DNA of 64,000 nt from Aquimonas sp046318115 (GTDB lineage Bacteria; Pseudomonadota; Gammaproteobacteria; Xanthomonadales; Xanthomonadaceae), in the NCBI GenBank assembly GCA_046318115.1, contig JBKCVA010000021.1:5010-69009 (forward strand), in the 5' to 3' direction. The translations under genes were made by a program, and so were the position numbers. Within the stretch, counting starts at the first letter, position 1; every line of letters starts with the position of its first letter. Below the pieces are notes generated by a model. That model was not told where the DNA came from. It worked only from the letters and a program-made list of their open reading frames with translations, and did not search any database. Shown piece by piece: positions 22,197-30,143 of this stretch.

Positions 22197-24434
22197 TCAG
22201 CGCTGGGTGCTGTACTCGGGGGAGATGGCGATCAGGTGCATCATCAGCAGTGCCTTGCGACGCTTGCGCTCCGCCTGGGTGCCGTTGGTCGTGCCGTTGG
22301 TGCCGCCATTGAGGTTCTCGTTGAGGCCGCCACCGCAGCGCAGCGCATTCATCAGACGCCACTTCATGCCAGGTTCGGAGTTCAGGCAGTTGAAGCTGCC
22401 GGTGATGTCGGCGCCGCTCATGGTGCCGCCCATCATGCGGACGTTGAAGAAGTTGATCAGCTCCATGTCCTGGGCCAGGGTGGCGGACGCAAGGTTGGAG
22501 TTGGCGGGCACGACGGCCGGCATCGCATCGATCTGGGCGGTGGGGAAATAGGCACGATCGGTCGGCAGCGTGAACGTGGTTCCGCAGTCGTTGCCACCGT
22601 AGCCGGAGCAGATGCGGGTGAACAGTTCATTGGCCACGGTGACCGCGCTCACCTCGTGGACGATCTGCAGCTCTGGCGAGAACAGACCCAAGCCCGCGAT
22701 GGCTCCCGGCTGTCTGTAATCGGGCTCGTAGAAGTTGAAGACCGAGGGCGCGCCGTGCGGGCGCTGCGCGAAGATGTCCTGCGGATTGTTCGGGCCCCAG
22801 CGACGCAGACTCGGCTGCCCGGCCAGCGGGTTCGCCTGGCCACCGCGCGGATTGGTCGCCGGGATGTTGGCGGTATCGCCCGAGCGCGCGCCGAAGTGGC
22901 GCCAGAGGGCCACCAGCTTCAGCATCGGCTCGCGAACCTTGCCGAAGTTCACCGGCTGCTGCGGGTCATTGGCGGGCCGGCGCGCCTCGATGTCGAGCAG
23001 GATCGCCGACACCACGGTCTTCATGTCACCGCGCACGCCCGATCCATTGTTGATGAAGGCGTCAGCGACCCGCTCCACGTAACCCGGGCTGGGGTTGGAA
23101 GTGACCAGGCGCTGGATCAACTGGCGGGCCACCATCGGCGGCGTGTTCGGGTGGTTGAACAGGAAATCGATCGCCTGGTCGATACTGCCTTCGCAGTAGT
23201 TGACGCAGGCCTGCTGCTGCTGGGCAGTCAGGTTTGTGGCGGCACAGTTCAGCGTGGCAATGCCATCGAAACTGGGAATGATCTCCAGTGTTCGGTCACC
23301 GCCGACAGCGCCCAGCACCAGACGCTTGTTCGGTCCCGGGGAGCCCGGCGGCAGGTTGACGAGAGTCGACTCCGGGTCCGGCAGCTGGCCGCCCTGATTG
23401 TCGCGACCGGTGTCGTGGAACGCCGGGTAGCAGACCATGGGGCGGTAGAAGTCCGGATGGATCAGGCCGCGGTCCGTGATCGGGTCAGCGATGATGTTGG
23501 CCGTGTTGAACAGACGCGAGCCACCTTGTCCGAAGCGGCAGCCCACCCCGGTGCAAGCGGTCGCGTCGTTGGCGCCGCAATTGCGGTTGAAGGTGACACC
23601 GCCTGCGGTGGATGCGCCCTGGGTGCAGGTATGGGACAGGCCTGTGAAGACTCGCGCGAGGTTCGCAATGTCCTCTTCGTTGTACGTGGTCAGCGTCAGA
23701 TCCGGATTCTGCGGGTCGGTGACCGTGGTGTAGAAGTTCTTCTCACGCACGAGCAGGCCGATCGAGAACAGCTGCATGATCTCGCGGGCGTAGTTCTCGT
23801 CCGGCTGCACGCCGTTGTTGCCCGCCGTGTAAGTGCCGTTCGAGTTCAGCAAGAGGAAGCGCTGGTTGCGCAGCGAAGTGAGGTAGCGGCCCATCATCGG
23901 GCTGTAGCTGACCTCGCGGAGGAGATCGCGGTAATTGCCGAGCGCGTGGCGGACGAGGATGTCGTTCCACTCCGCCATCATGATTTCCTGGTCGATCAGG
24001 AACGCATCGCGGTCCGAGGCCACCACGAACTGCGACAGCGCCCACGCGACCCGCTGCCGGACCTGATCCGGCGCATTGACCGCGACGTCATACCAGCGTT
24101 GGACGCGCTGGTCCTGACTCACGCCACCGGTCGCAAGCGAGGCCGTGTAAGCCTCCAGCCACGGGCGCGAGAGCGTCACCGTACCGAGGTTGAGCTGGGC
24201 CGACAGCCATCCGCTCACGCCCTGCGTACGCACCGCTGAGATGTCCGCCGCGGTCGCGCCGAACGTCGCCTGGTTCAGGAATCGCGCGGCTTCGCCGTCG
24301 TTCGCCGGGTTGTTGAACGGAACCTCGAACGAGTTCGAGAAGATCGGATCGTCCGCCCGGCTGACCGGGGCGAACAGAGAGGCGGCCAGAGCGGCCAAGG
24401 CCAGCAGGAGGCTGGTCAAGCGTGCGGATGTCAT
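22197..24434 (-). CDS. DUF1800 domain-containing secreted protein
   Basis: 745 residues with an N-terminal signal peptide (residues 1-27), then DDPIFSNSFEVP, an F-x3-F-E motif seen also in the two cytochrome-like neighbours. The DUF1800 domain follows: EAARFLNQATFGAT at the start, RVAWALSQFVV, YYDLL-type segments (NYRDLLREVSYSPMMGRYL), QPDENYAREIMQLFSIGL and DIANLARVFTGL. The C-terminal part has PSVFNFYEPDY and an HLI-type helix ending AISPEYSTQR. DUF1800 genes are nearly always paired with DUF1501 genes, and their joint role is unknown. It contains several cysteine pairs consistent with an extracytoplasmic location. Confidence 0.93.
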   Translation of the reverse strand: MTSARLTSLLLALAALAASLFAPVSRADDPIFSNSFEVPFNNPANDGEAARFLNQATFGATAADISAVRTQGVSGWLSAQLNLGTVTLSRPWLEAYTASLATGGVSQDQRVQRWYDVAVNAPDQVRQRVAWALSQFVVASDRDAFLIDQEIMMAEWNDILVRHALGNYRDLLREVSYSPMMGRYLTSLRNQRFLLLNSNGTYTAGNNGVQPDENYAREIMQLFSIGLLVREKNFYTTVTDPQNPDLTLTTYNEEDIANLARVFTGLSHTCTQGASTAGGVTFNRNCGANDATACTGVGCRFGQGGSRLFNTANIIADPITDRGLIHPDFYRPMVCYPAFHDTGRDNQGGQLPDPESTLVNLPPGSPGPNKRLVLGAVGGDRTLEIIPSFDGIATLNCAATNLTAQQQQACVNYCEGSIDQAIDFLFNHPNTPPMVARQLIQRLVTSNPSPGYVERVADAFINNGSGVRGDMKTVVSAILLDIEARRPANDPQQPVNFGKVREPMLKLVALWRHFGARSGDTANIPATNPRGGQANPLAGQPSLRRWGPNNPQDIFAQRPHGAPSVFNFYEPDYRQPGAIAGLGLFSPELQIVHEVSAVTVANELFTRICSGYGGNDCGTTFTLPTDRAYFPTAQIDAMPAVVPANSNLASATLAQDMELINFFNVRMMGGTMSGADITGSFNCLNSEPGMKWRLMNALRCGGGLNENLNGGTNGTTNGTQAERKRRKALLMMHLIAISPEYSTQR

Positions 24435-24547
24435 GCGGATTCCCCCGGGCAGGAAGGGCGGTGAAACGATTTTTTACTCTAACCCGGGAAAAACAATTGA
24501 AAACTTGGCCGAGCCCGCAGCCCCGATAAACGGTAGCAGAACCCCGC

Positions 24548-24564
24548 TGACACATCGCGTCACA
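24548..24564 (-). promoter_or_regulatory. Candidate operator TGTGAC-N4-TGTGNCA, site 2
   Basis: TGTGACGCGATGTGTCA on the coding strand of the DUF1800 operon, 114 bases before its start codon. It matches site 1 at 19217 at every position of the pattern. The intervening DNA is unusually AT-rich for this window (24470-24500), consistent with a promoter. Confidence 0.45.
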
Positions 24565-24656
24565 TTCTGCACTTGCGCGGCAAAGCGTGGAATCGAGTGT
24601 GAAGACGCCACCCCGCCCGACCGGCGCTGGCGATCCGCGCCCGGATCCCGCCCGCT

Positions 24657-25991
24657 TCAGGCGGAGGCGACGCGCGAGCGTCGATCCGCCTCGGCGGCCT
24701 CCAGGGCGGCGAAGGCCGCCGCGATCCGCTGGCAATCCGCAGTGCTGACCCGCGGGGCCAGCGCCTCCACCAATTCCGCTTCCGAAGACTGACGCAGCCG
24801 CTGCAGGGCCTGGCCGGCGTCCTTGGGCGAAGCATGGCCCTCGCTCTGCAGCAGCAACTCGCCGTCGGCCGCAAGCAGCTTGAAGTAGAACTGCCCGTCC
24901 GCCTCGCGGTATTGCTTCACCTGCGGCAGCGCTTCGCGCTCGCTCTTCGTCGCAGATGCATTCGCGGCCACACCGGCGAAGCGGCGCAGACCGACCGCCT
25001 CGCGCAAGTCGGCCAGCAGCGGCGCGGCGATCGCGCGCGCGCGCGCGGCGCCGGCCTGCAGGATGTCCTCCAGCCGCTGAGGGTCCGCCATGTAGGCCTG
25101 ATAGCGCTCGCGCATGGGTGCCACATCGCGCTCGATGCGCTCGACCAGACGCTGCTTGGCCTCGCCCCAGCCCAGCCCCCCGCGCAGGTCGGCACGGAAG
25201 TCCTCGGCCTCATCGGCGCGTGCAAAGGCGTCGAAGATCAGGGCCAGTGCATTGGCCTCGGGATCCTTGGGCTCACCGGGCAGTCGCGAGTCGGTGACCA
25301 CCCGGGCCACCGCGTCCTTGAGGGCTTTGGCGCCGCCTTCGAAGAGCGGAATGGTGTTGTCGTAGCTCTTCGACATCTTGCGGCCATCGAGCCCGGGCAG
25401 GGTCGCCACCGACTCCTCGATCACCGCCTCTGGCAGGGTGAAGAAGCTGCGCCCTTGTCCGAACAGATGGTTGAACCGCGCGCCGATGTCGCGGGCCATC
25501 TCGATGTGCTGGACCTGGTCGCGGCCCACCGGCACTTTGTGCGCGTTGAACATCAGGATGTCGGCGGCCATCAGCACGGGGTAGCTGAACAGGCCCATCG
25601 TGACGCCGGCATCGGCATCCTCGCCGGCCGCCTCGTTGGCATCGGTCGCGGCTTTGTAGGCATGCGCCCGATTCATCATCCCCTTCGCGGTGACGCAGGT
25701 CAGCAACCAGGTCAGCTCGGGAATCTCTGGGATGTCCGACTGCCTGTAGAAGTGCACGCGCTCCGGGTCCAGCCCTGCCGCCAGCCAGGTCGCGGCGATC
25801 TGCATGCGCGAGCTCTGGATGCGTGCCGGCTCGTCGCACTTGATCAGGGCGTGGTAGTCGGCCAGAAAGAAAAAGGCATCGACGTTGGGGTCGGCGCTGG
25901 CGGCGATCGCCGGACGGATCGCACCGACGTAGTTGCCGAGGTGCGGGGTGCCGGTGGTGGTGATGCCAGTGAGAACGCGGATGCGGGACAT
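24657..25991 (-). CDS. trpS: Tryptophan-tRNA ligase with C-terminal DUF1508-like extension
   Basis: 444 residues. The catalytic core (1-335) shows the HIGH-equivalent TTGTPHLGNYVG, the tryptophan-pocket segment around GLFSYPVLMAADIL and KMSKS at 205-209. Bacterial TrpS is usually about 330-340 residues; the extra 100 C-terminal residues contain a DUF1508/YegP-like unit (about 362-402, GQFYFKLLAADGELLLQSEG) and a helical tail. This extension is known in Xanthomonadales enzymes, but its role is not. Charges tRNA-Trp. The small entericidin gene lies 31 bp upstream on the same strand. Confidence 0.95.
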   Translation of the reverse strand: MSRIRVLTGITTTGTPHLGNYVGAIRPAIAASADPNVDAFFFLADYHALIKCDEPARIQSSRMQIAATWLAAGLDPERVHFYRQSDIPEIPELTWLLTCVTAKGMMNRAHAYKAATDANEAAGEDADAGVTMGLFSYPVLMAADILMFNAHKVPVGRDQVQHIEMARDIGARFNHLFGQGRSFFTLPEAVIEESVATLPGLDGRKMSKSYDNTIPLFEGGAKALKDAVARVVTDSRLPGEPKDPEANALALIFDAFARADEAEDFRADLRGGLGWGEAKQRLVERIERDVAPMRERYQAYMADPQRLEDILQAGAARARAIAAPLLADLREAVGLRRFAGVAANASATKSEREALPQVKQYREADGQFYFKLLAADGELLLQSEGHASPKDAGQALQRLRQSSEAELVEALAPRVSTADCQRIAAAFAALEAAEADRRSRVASA

Positions 25992-26022
25992 GGAGCCTCG
26001 TGGGTTGGGAGACAGGGCGCGC

Positions 26023-26163
26023 TCAGCGGCGCGCCGCCTCTTCGATCTCTTCGCCGGCGCGTTTCAGGTCCTTGCCGGCGCCCTGGATGGTGTTGCAGCC
26101 GGCCAGCACGAGCAGGCCGAGCGCGAGCGCCGCGAGGCGCCAGACAATCGTGGAAGTGCGCAT
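26023..26163 (-). CDS. Entericidin-family small lipoprotein
   Basis: 46 residues, too short for most gene callers. Signal peptide with lipobox LVLAGC (Cys23), followed by NTIQGAGKDLKRAGEEIEEAARR, which is the amphipathic helix of the EcnA/EcnB family. A GGAGAT ribosome site precedes the ATG. The protein is an outer- or inner-membrane lipoprotein; in E. coli EcnB promotes lysis in stationary phase and EcnA antagonises it. Only one copy is present here, so the pairing is missing. Confidence 0.9.
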   Translation of the reverse strand: MRTSTIVWRLAALALGLLVLAGCNTIQGAGKDLKRAGEEIEEAARR

Positions 26164-26275
26164 GGAATCTCCGAAGGCTTGAGCGCCTGGGGACGGCGGG
26201 AGGGGCAGCCTAGCAGCGCCATCGCCCAGCCGTCAGCGCAGGTCCTGGAGACTATTCAGTGGCATCAAGCGCGCG

Positions 26276-27220
26276 TCAACGCGCCTCGCGCAGTGGATCG
26301 CGCATCAGAGTGGACTTGCCGAACAGGCTCTCCACCAGGTCCACCGCCAGACGCGCCGTGCGGTTGCGCTCGTCAAACGCCGGATTCAGCTCGACGATGT
26401 CGAGCGAGGCCATGCAACCGGTATCGGCGATCATCTCCATCACCAGCTGCGCCTCACGATAATTCGGCCCACCCTCGACCGTGGTGCCCACCCCCGGCGC
26501 GATGCCCGGATCGAGGAAATCGACGTCGAAACTGACGTGCAGGTGGGTGTCGTCATCGACGCCTTCCAGAGCCTCCTCGATGGCGCGCTTCATGCCGACC
26601 TCGTCGATATAGCGCATGTCGTAGATGTCGAGTCCCGCTTCATGCACCAGCCGGCGCTCGCCCTCGTCGACCGAGCGGATGCCGATCTGCTTGACCTGGT
26701 CCGGGGTGATCGCCGGGATGCTGCCCCCAAGATGGGTCAGCGCGCGCGGTCCCATTCCGCACAGGCAGGCCACCGGCATGCCGTGGACATTGCCGCTTGG
26801 CGTGAGCTCGGAGGTGTTGAAGTCGGCGTGCGCATCCAGCCACAGGATGCGCAGCTTCCTGCCCTGGGCACGCACATGCTTGGCGACTGCGGTGATCGAG
26901 CCGACCGCGAGGCAGTGGTCACCGCCAAGCATGATCGGCATGCGCCCGGCCTTGAGTTCGGCAGCGACGGCATGCATCACCGCCGTGTTCCATTCGACCA
27001 CTTGCTCAAGATGCCGATAGCCCTCGTGCGGCGGCTGCCAGGGGTTGAAGGGACCGCGCAGGTTGCCGCGGTCGTGCACTTCGAGACCACGTGCGGCCAG
27101 CGCCTCGCCAAGACCGGCGACTCGCAGGGCTTCAGGCCCCATCGAGGCACCGCGATGGCCGGCGCCTATGTCGGTGGGTACGCCAATCAGACTGACCGGC
27201 GGGAAACGGTTCGAGCTCAT
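26276..27220 (-). CDS. rocF: Arginase
   Basis: A manganese-dependent ureohydrolase of 314 residues, converting arginine to ornithine and urea. All metal-site motifs are present: GGDH (D101, H102), DAHADFN (D129, H131, D133) and SFDVDFLDP (D232, D234). The substrate-loop segment SGNVHGMP is also present, which favours arginase over agmatinase. The start codon overlaps the stop of the upstream Hpt gene (ATGA), an unusual pairing that implies co-expression. Confidence 0.93.
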   Translation of the reverse strand: MSSNRFPPVSLIGVPTDIGAGHRGASMGPEALRVAGLGEALAARGLEVHDRGNLRGPFNPWQPPHEGYRHLEQVVEWNTAVMHAVAAELKAGRMPIMLGGDHCLAVGSITAVAKHVRAQGRKLRILWLDAHADFNTSELTPSGNVHGMPVACLCGMGPRALTHLGGSIPAITPDQVKQIGIRSVDEGERRLVHEAGLDIYDMRYIDEVGMKRAIEEALEGVDDDTHLHVSFDVDFLDPGIAPGVGTTVEGGPNYREAQLVMEMIADTGCMASLDIVELNPAFDERNRTARLAVDLVESLFGKSTLMRDPLREAR

Positions 27221-27597
27221 GGGTCTTCCTGTTCTTCGGCGGCACGGGCGGCGGCGGCGATGGCCTTGTCGATGAGCACCAGCAGCTCCAGCGTCGGCGT
27301 CAGAAGCTCTGCGCACAGGGCCTGCACCGGGCGACGCGCCTCGGCAGGCGACTTGATCCAGGCGATCCACTGCCGCTCGATGGCACGGGCCTTGTCGCTC
27401 ACCTCGGGAAATCCGTAGGCGCCGGCGGAGCCCGCCATCTTGTGCAGCATGCCGCGCAATTCGGTGACGTCGGACTCGGCGGCTTCATTGCTCGGCGCTT
27501 CGCGGATCGAAGCCATGTAGCGCCTGAGCTTCTGCCGCTTGTCCTTGAGGGCCAGTCGATAGAGGGCCAGCAGGGAATCGAAACCGTCGATGCTCAC
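27217..27597 (-). CDS. Hpt-domain histidine phosphotransfer protein
   Basis: 126 residues forming a single helical Hpt domain. The phospho-accepting histidine is in MLHKMAGSAGAYGF, matching the H-x-[ML]-x-G-S-A signature. No receiver or kinase domain is attached, so it would relay phosphate between a hybrid kinase and a response regulator encoded elsewhere. Its stop overlaps the arginase start. A tRNA-Thr gene lies 48 bp upstream on the same strand. Confidence 0.88.
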   Translation of the reverse strand: MSIDGFDSLLALYRLALKDKRQKLRRYMASIREAPSNEAAESDVTELRGMLHKMAGSAGAYGFPEVSDKARAIERQWIAWIKSPAEARRPVQALCAELLTPTLELLVLIDKAIAAAARAAEEQEDP

Positions 27598-27645
27598 GTG
27601 TTCGGGCCGCCGTGGGGGTCGAGCGGGCAGCGCAGGCTGCGGAAA

Positions 27646-27721
27646 TGGTGCCGGCAGTCCGAATCGAACGGACGACCTACCGCTTACAAGGCGGTTGCTC
27701 TACCAGCTGAGCTATGCCGGC
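27646..27721 (-). tRNA. tRNA-Thr (anticodon UGU)
   Basis: 76 nt with encoded CCA. All arms fold: a seven-pair acceptor stem (GCCGGCA / TGCCGGC), a D-arm GCTC/GAGC, an anticodon stem ACCGC/GCGGT with loop CTTGTAA giving anticodon TGT, a variable loop AGGTC and a T-arm GTCCG-TTCGATT-CGGAC. It decodes ACA. Confidence 0.97.
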
Positions 27722-27733
27722 ACGGGGAGCGGG

Positions 27734-27739
27734 ATTGTA
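27734..27739 (-). promoter_or_regulatory. -10 box of the tRNA-Thr promoter
   Basis: TACAAT on the minus strand, 12 bases upstream of the mature tRNA 5' end. No good -35 hexamer is seen at the right distance. Confidence 0.5.
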
Positions 27740-27813
27740 GCGTCTTGCGCGGTGGATTCGGGATCGTGGGGGCCAAGCGATGCCGAATCCAGAGCGGGCG
27801 CCCGCCCCGAACC

Positions 27814-28473
27814 TCAGGCTTCACAGTCGATGCGCGCGGAATCGACCCCTGCATAGCCGCCCAACTGGGCGCGCCAGTCGAAGCGTGGATCGGCGGCGAT
27901 GTCGACCCAGTACTGCGGAATCTCCTCTGTGCGCTCGCCAAGCTCGGCGCCAAAGCCCATCGCACGCACGTCGGCCTGGCGCTGGCGGGCGTTCGCAAGC
28001 TCGCGGAACAGTCCCAGCGAGATGGTGTTCTGTCGATCACCCGCGGTGACCACGTAGTAGTCGCGCAGCCCTTGGGCGGCGAGTTCGCGCGCGGTGGCGA
28101 GTGCGGCGTCTCGGGTCGGCTGCGCCGGCATGTAGACCCAATAGCCTCGGCGCGCCAGGGCGCGGGTCTCGCGGAACTGGATGCGCTGCACCACCGGAGT
28201 CAGCGCGCCGACCGCGCGACGCAGATCGGCCTGGGTCAGGAACGGGCCAATGCGCTCGCAGACCGCATCGGGGCTGGGCGCGATCGGTTGTGGCGCCTCC
28301 GCCAGCTCGCCGACCGCGCCGCGCGCCTCGAGCTCGGTGAGCAATTCGAGTCCCGGCACGGCGGGCTCGGTGGGTGCGAACCGACGCGGCTCGTGCTCCG
28401 GACGCAGGAACCACCAGGCGCCCACGCCAACGTTCATGAGCAGCAGCAGCAGCACGAGCACGCGGGGCAGCAT
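27814..28473 (-). CDS. SPOR-domain membrane protein
   Basis: 219 residues. A single N-terminal transmembrane helix (LPRVLVLLLLLMNVGVGAWWF) anchors a proline/alanine linker and a C-terminal SPOR domain (about 125-195), recognised by RGYWVYMPAQPTRDAALATA and YYVVTAGDRQNTISLGLF. SPOR domains bind denuded septal peptidoglycan, so septal localisation is likely. It follows coaX across a GC-rich hairpin. The start at 28473 was chosen at the membrane anchor; the frame is open 29 codons further. Confidence 0.85.
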   Translation of the reverse strand: MLPRVLVLLLLLMNVGVGAWWFLRPEHEPRRFAPTEPAVPGLELLTELEARGAVGELAEAPQPIAPSPDAVCERIGPFLTQADLRRAVGALTPVVQRIQFRETRALARRGYWVYMPAQPTRDAALATARELAAQGLRDYYVVTAGDRQNTISLGLFRELANARQRQADVRAMGFGAELGERTEEIPQYWVDIAADPRFDWRAQLGGYAGVDSARIDCEA

Positions 28474-28524
28474 CGGGGTCCGGAGATGGATCAGGCGGTA
28501 AACGGGCGCGCAGGATAGCAGGGT

Positions 28525-28550
28525 GATCCCGCCCCGCCGGGGCGGGGATC
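28525..28550 (-). terminator. GC-rich hairpin after coaX, possible weak terminator
   Basis: GATCCCGCCCC pairs with GGGGCGGGGATC around a GCC loop (one extra G). It starts a few bases past the coaX stop. There is no T-run after it on the minus strand, so it may stabilise the transcript end or attenuate rather than stop transcription fully. Confidence 0.45.
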
Positions 28551-28552
28551 GC

Positions 28553-29350
28553 TCAATCATTCACGGCGGCCTGCAGCAGGCCCTGCAGCACCAGCCAGGC
28601 TTCGACACGCACCGGACACTCCAGCAGGGGCGCAATCCCTGCCGCATCTCCCCCCGCCAACACCACGAGGGGCGCTTCGCCGGCTTCGCGTTCAAGCCGT
28701 CGCCGAGCGCGCTCGATGAGTCCCGCTGCCGCCTGCCAGGGTGCCATCGCGACTGCAGGCGCGGTGTCGTCCGCCCAGAAGGCCTCGCGCACTGGCATGG
28801 CGCCCGGCATCCGCAGATGCGGCGCTCTGGCCAGCAGGGACTCGTGCATCGTCGTGATGCCACCCAGGATCAGCCCCCCCAGGTGGCGGCAGTCGCGGTC
28901 AATCGCATCGATCGTCAGGGCGGTTCCGGCGCCAACGACCAGCAGTGGAGGCGCGGCAATCGCCAGCGCTCCGCGCAGGCTGAGCCAGCGATCGGTGCCG
29001 AGATGCTCGGGGCGCGGATACGCACAGCGCAAAACTGCCCCTCGCGCGGTGGGGGCCTCTGCCGCGGTGCGCGCACGAAGCAGGCCGGGGCGCCGCACCC
29101 GCACGGAGGCGGCGACACAGTGCTGAATCGCATCGACCATCGCCTCCGCCGCGACGGCCACAAGGTGAACACTGTGGAGCTCGGGCAGCCCGCGCAGCGC
29201 CTGCTCGAGAGCGGGCAGGAAGTCCGGGCCGGAATGGGCAAGCGCTGCCACCTCGCCGAGTCGCCACTGCGGGTGCTCCGCAGCGGGCGGCAGGGCCAGC
29301 GCCCACTTGAGGCGGGTGTTGCCCAGATCGAGCAGCAGGTGTGGCTTCAT
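28553..29350 (-). CDS. coaX: Type III pantothenate kinase CoaX
   Basis: 265 residues, ASKHA-fold kinase catalysing the first step of coenzyme A synthesis. Visible motifs are the N-terminal phosphate loop DLGNTRLKW, the LGTDRWLSLRG motif with the catalytic aspartate, and GAGTALTIDAID. Type III kinases are insensitive to CoA feedback. The ATG overlaps the birA stop (ATGA), giving the birA-coaX pairing common in gammaproteobacteria. Confidence 0.93.
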   Translation of the reverse strand: MKPHLLLDLGNTRLKWALALPPAAEHPQWRLGEVAALAHSGPDFLPALEQALRGLPELHSVHLVAVAAEAMVDAIQHCVAASVRVRRPGLLRARTAAEAPTARGAVLRCAYPRPEHLGTDRWLSLRGALAIAAPPLLVVGAGTALTIDAIDRDCRHLGGLILGGITTMHESLLARAPHLRMPGAMPVREAFWADDTAPAVAMAPWQAAAGLIERARRRLEREAGEAPLVVLAGGDAAGIAPLLECPVRVEAWLVLQGLLQAAVND

Positions 29351-30132
29351 AGCGGCCTCAGGCTGGCTTCGCCGCTGTGCCAGACGCGCTCGCCATCGGC
29401 ATGCTCGATGCGCAGTCCGCCATCTTCGGCGAGCCCCAGTGCGGTGCCAGGCCAGCGCCGCTCGCCCGAGACCATTTGTACCGCCCGTCCGCGCAACACG
29501 TCGAGACGCTCCCAGTCAGGCAGCAGGTCGGCCAAGCCCCGCGCCTGCATCTGCCGCAGGCGGGTGCGCAGAGCCCGCACCAGGACCGCCACCAGTTCCG
29601 CCCGATCGGGCTTCAGCCCCAGCGTGGCGAGGTCGATCCACTCGACATCGGCCTCGAAGTCGCGCGGAAGGTCGAGGTTGAGCCCCAGGCCGACCACAAG
29701 AAAGACGCCTTCGCCGCGCCCGCCGACCTCGATCAGCAAGCCACCCAGCTTGCGCTCGCGTGCCCACAGATCGTTCGGCCACTTGAGGCCCACTTCGACG
29801 GCGCCGAGCCCTCGCAGTCCTTCCGCAACGGCCAGACCAGCGATCAGGCTGGCGCCGGCCGCGGTCGCGATGCCGCCCGGCCAGGGCAGCGCCATCGAAA
29901 GGCACAGGCTGCCACCGGGGCGCGACTGCCAGCGCCGACCGAGACGCCCGCGACCCGCCGTCTGCCGCTCGGCCACGCGAACCGTGCCCTCGGGCGGTGG
30001 CGTGCCTGCAGCCAGCAGGTCGGAATTGGTCGACCCGGTTGCGGCAACCCATTCGAGCAGCGGCGGTTCCGGGTCAGCCCCCACCAGCGCACGCAACGTG
30101 CGCTCGGCCAGCACGACAGTCGAATCGGTCAC
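29347..30132 (-). CDS. birA: Biotin-[acetyl-CoA-carboxylase] ligase BirA (short form)
   Basis: 261 residues from a GTG at 30132, eleven bases after plsY. It contains the catalytic domain only: GSTNSD, the biotinyl-AMP loop AGRGRLGRRW, KWPNDLW and a C-terminal SH3-like domain ending GEASLRPL. The N-terminal winged helix of E. coli BirA is absent, so this protein ligates biotin to AccB but should not act as the bio-operon repressor. The frame is open far upstream, but that segment is antisense to plsY. Confidence 0.92.
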   Translation of the reverse strand: MTDSTVVLAERTLRALVGADPEPPLLEWVAATGSTNSDLLAAGTPPPEGTVRVAERQTAGRGRLGRRWQSRPGGSLCLSMALPWPGGIATAAGASLIAGLAVAEGLRGLGAVEVGLKWPNDLWARERKLGGLLIEVGGRGEGVFLVVGLGLNLDLPRDFEADVEWIDLATLGLKPDRAELVAVLVRALRTRLRQMQARGLADLLPDWERLDVLRGRAVQMVSGERRWPGTALGLAEDGGLRIEHADGERVWHSGEASLRPL

Positions 30133-30143
30133 CTGTGCAGGCC

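Noticed and set aside
20528..24239. Two long plus-strand open frames (594 and 717 codons) opposite DUF1501 and DUF1800
   Set aside because: Composition is typical of antisense frames, rich in Arg, His, Gly and Val, with no family match. The minus-strand genes have signal peptides and known domains.
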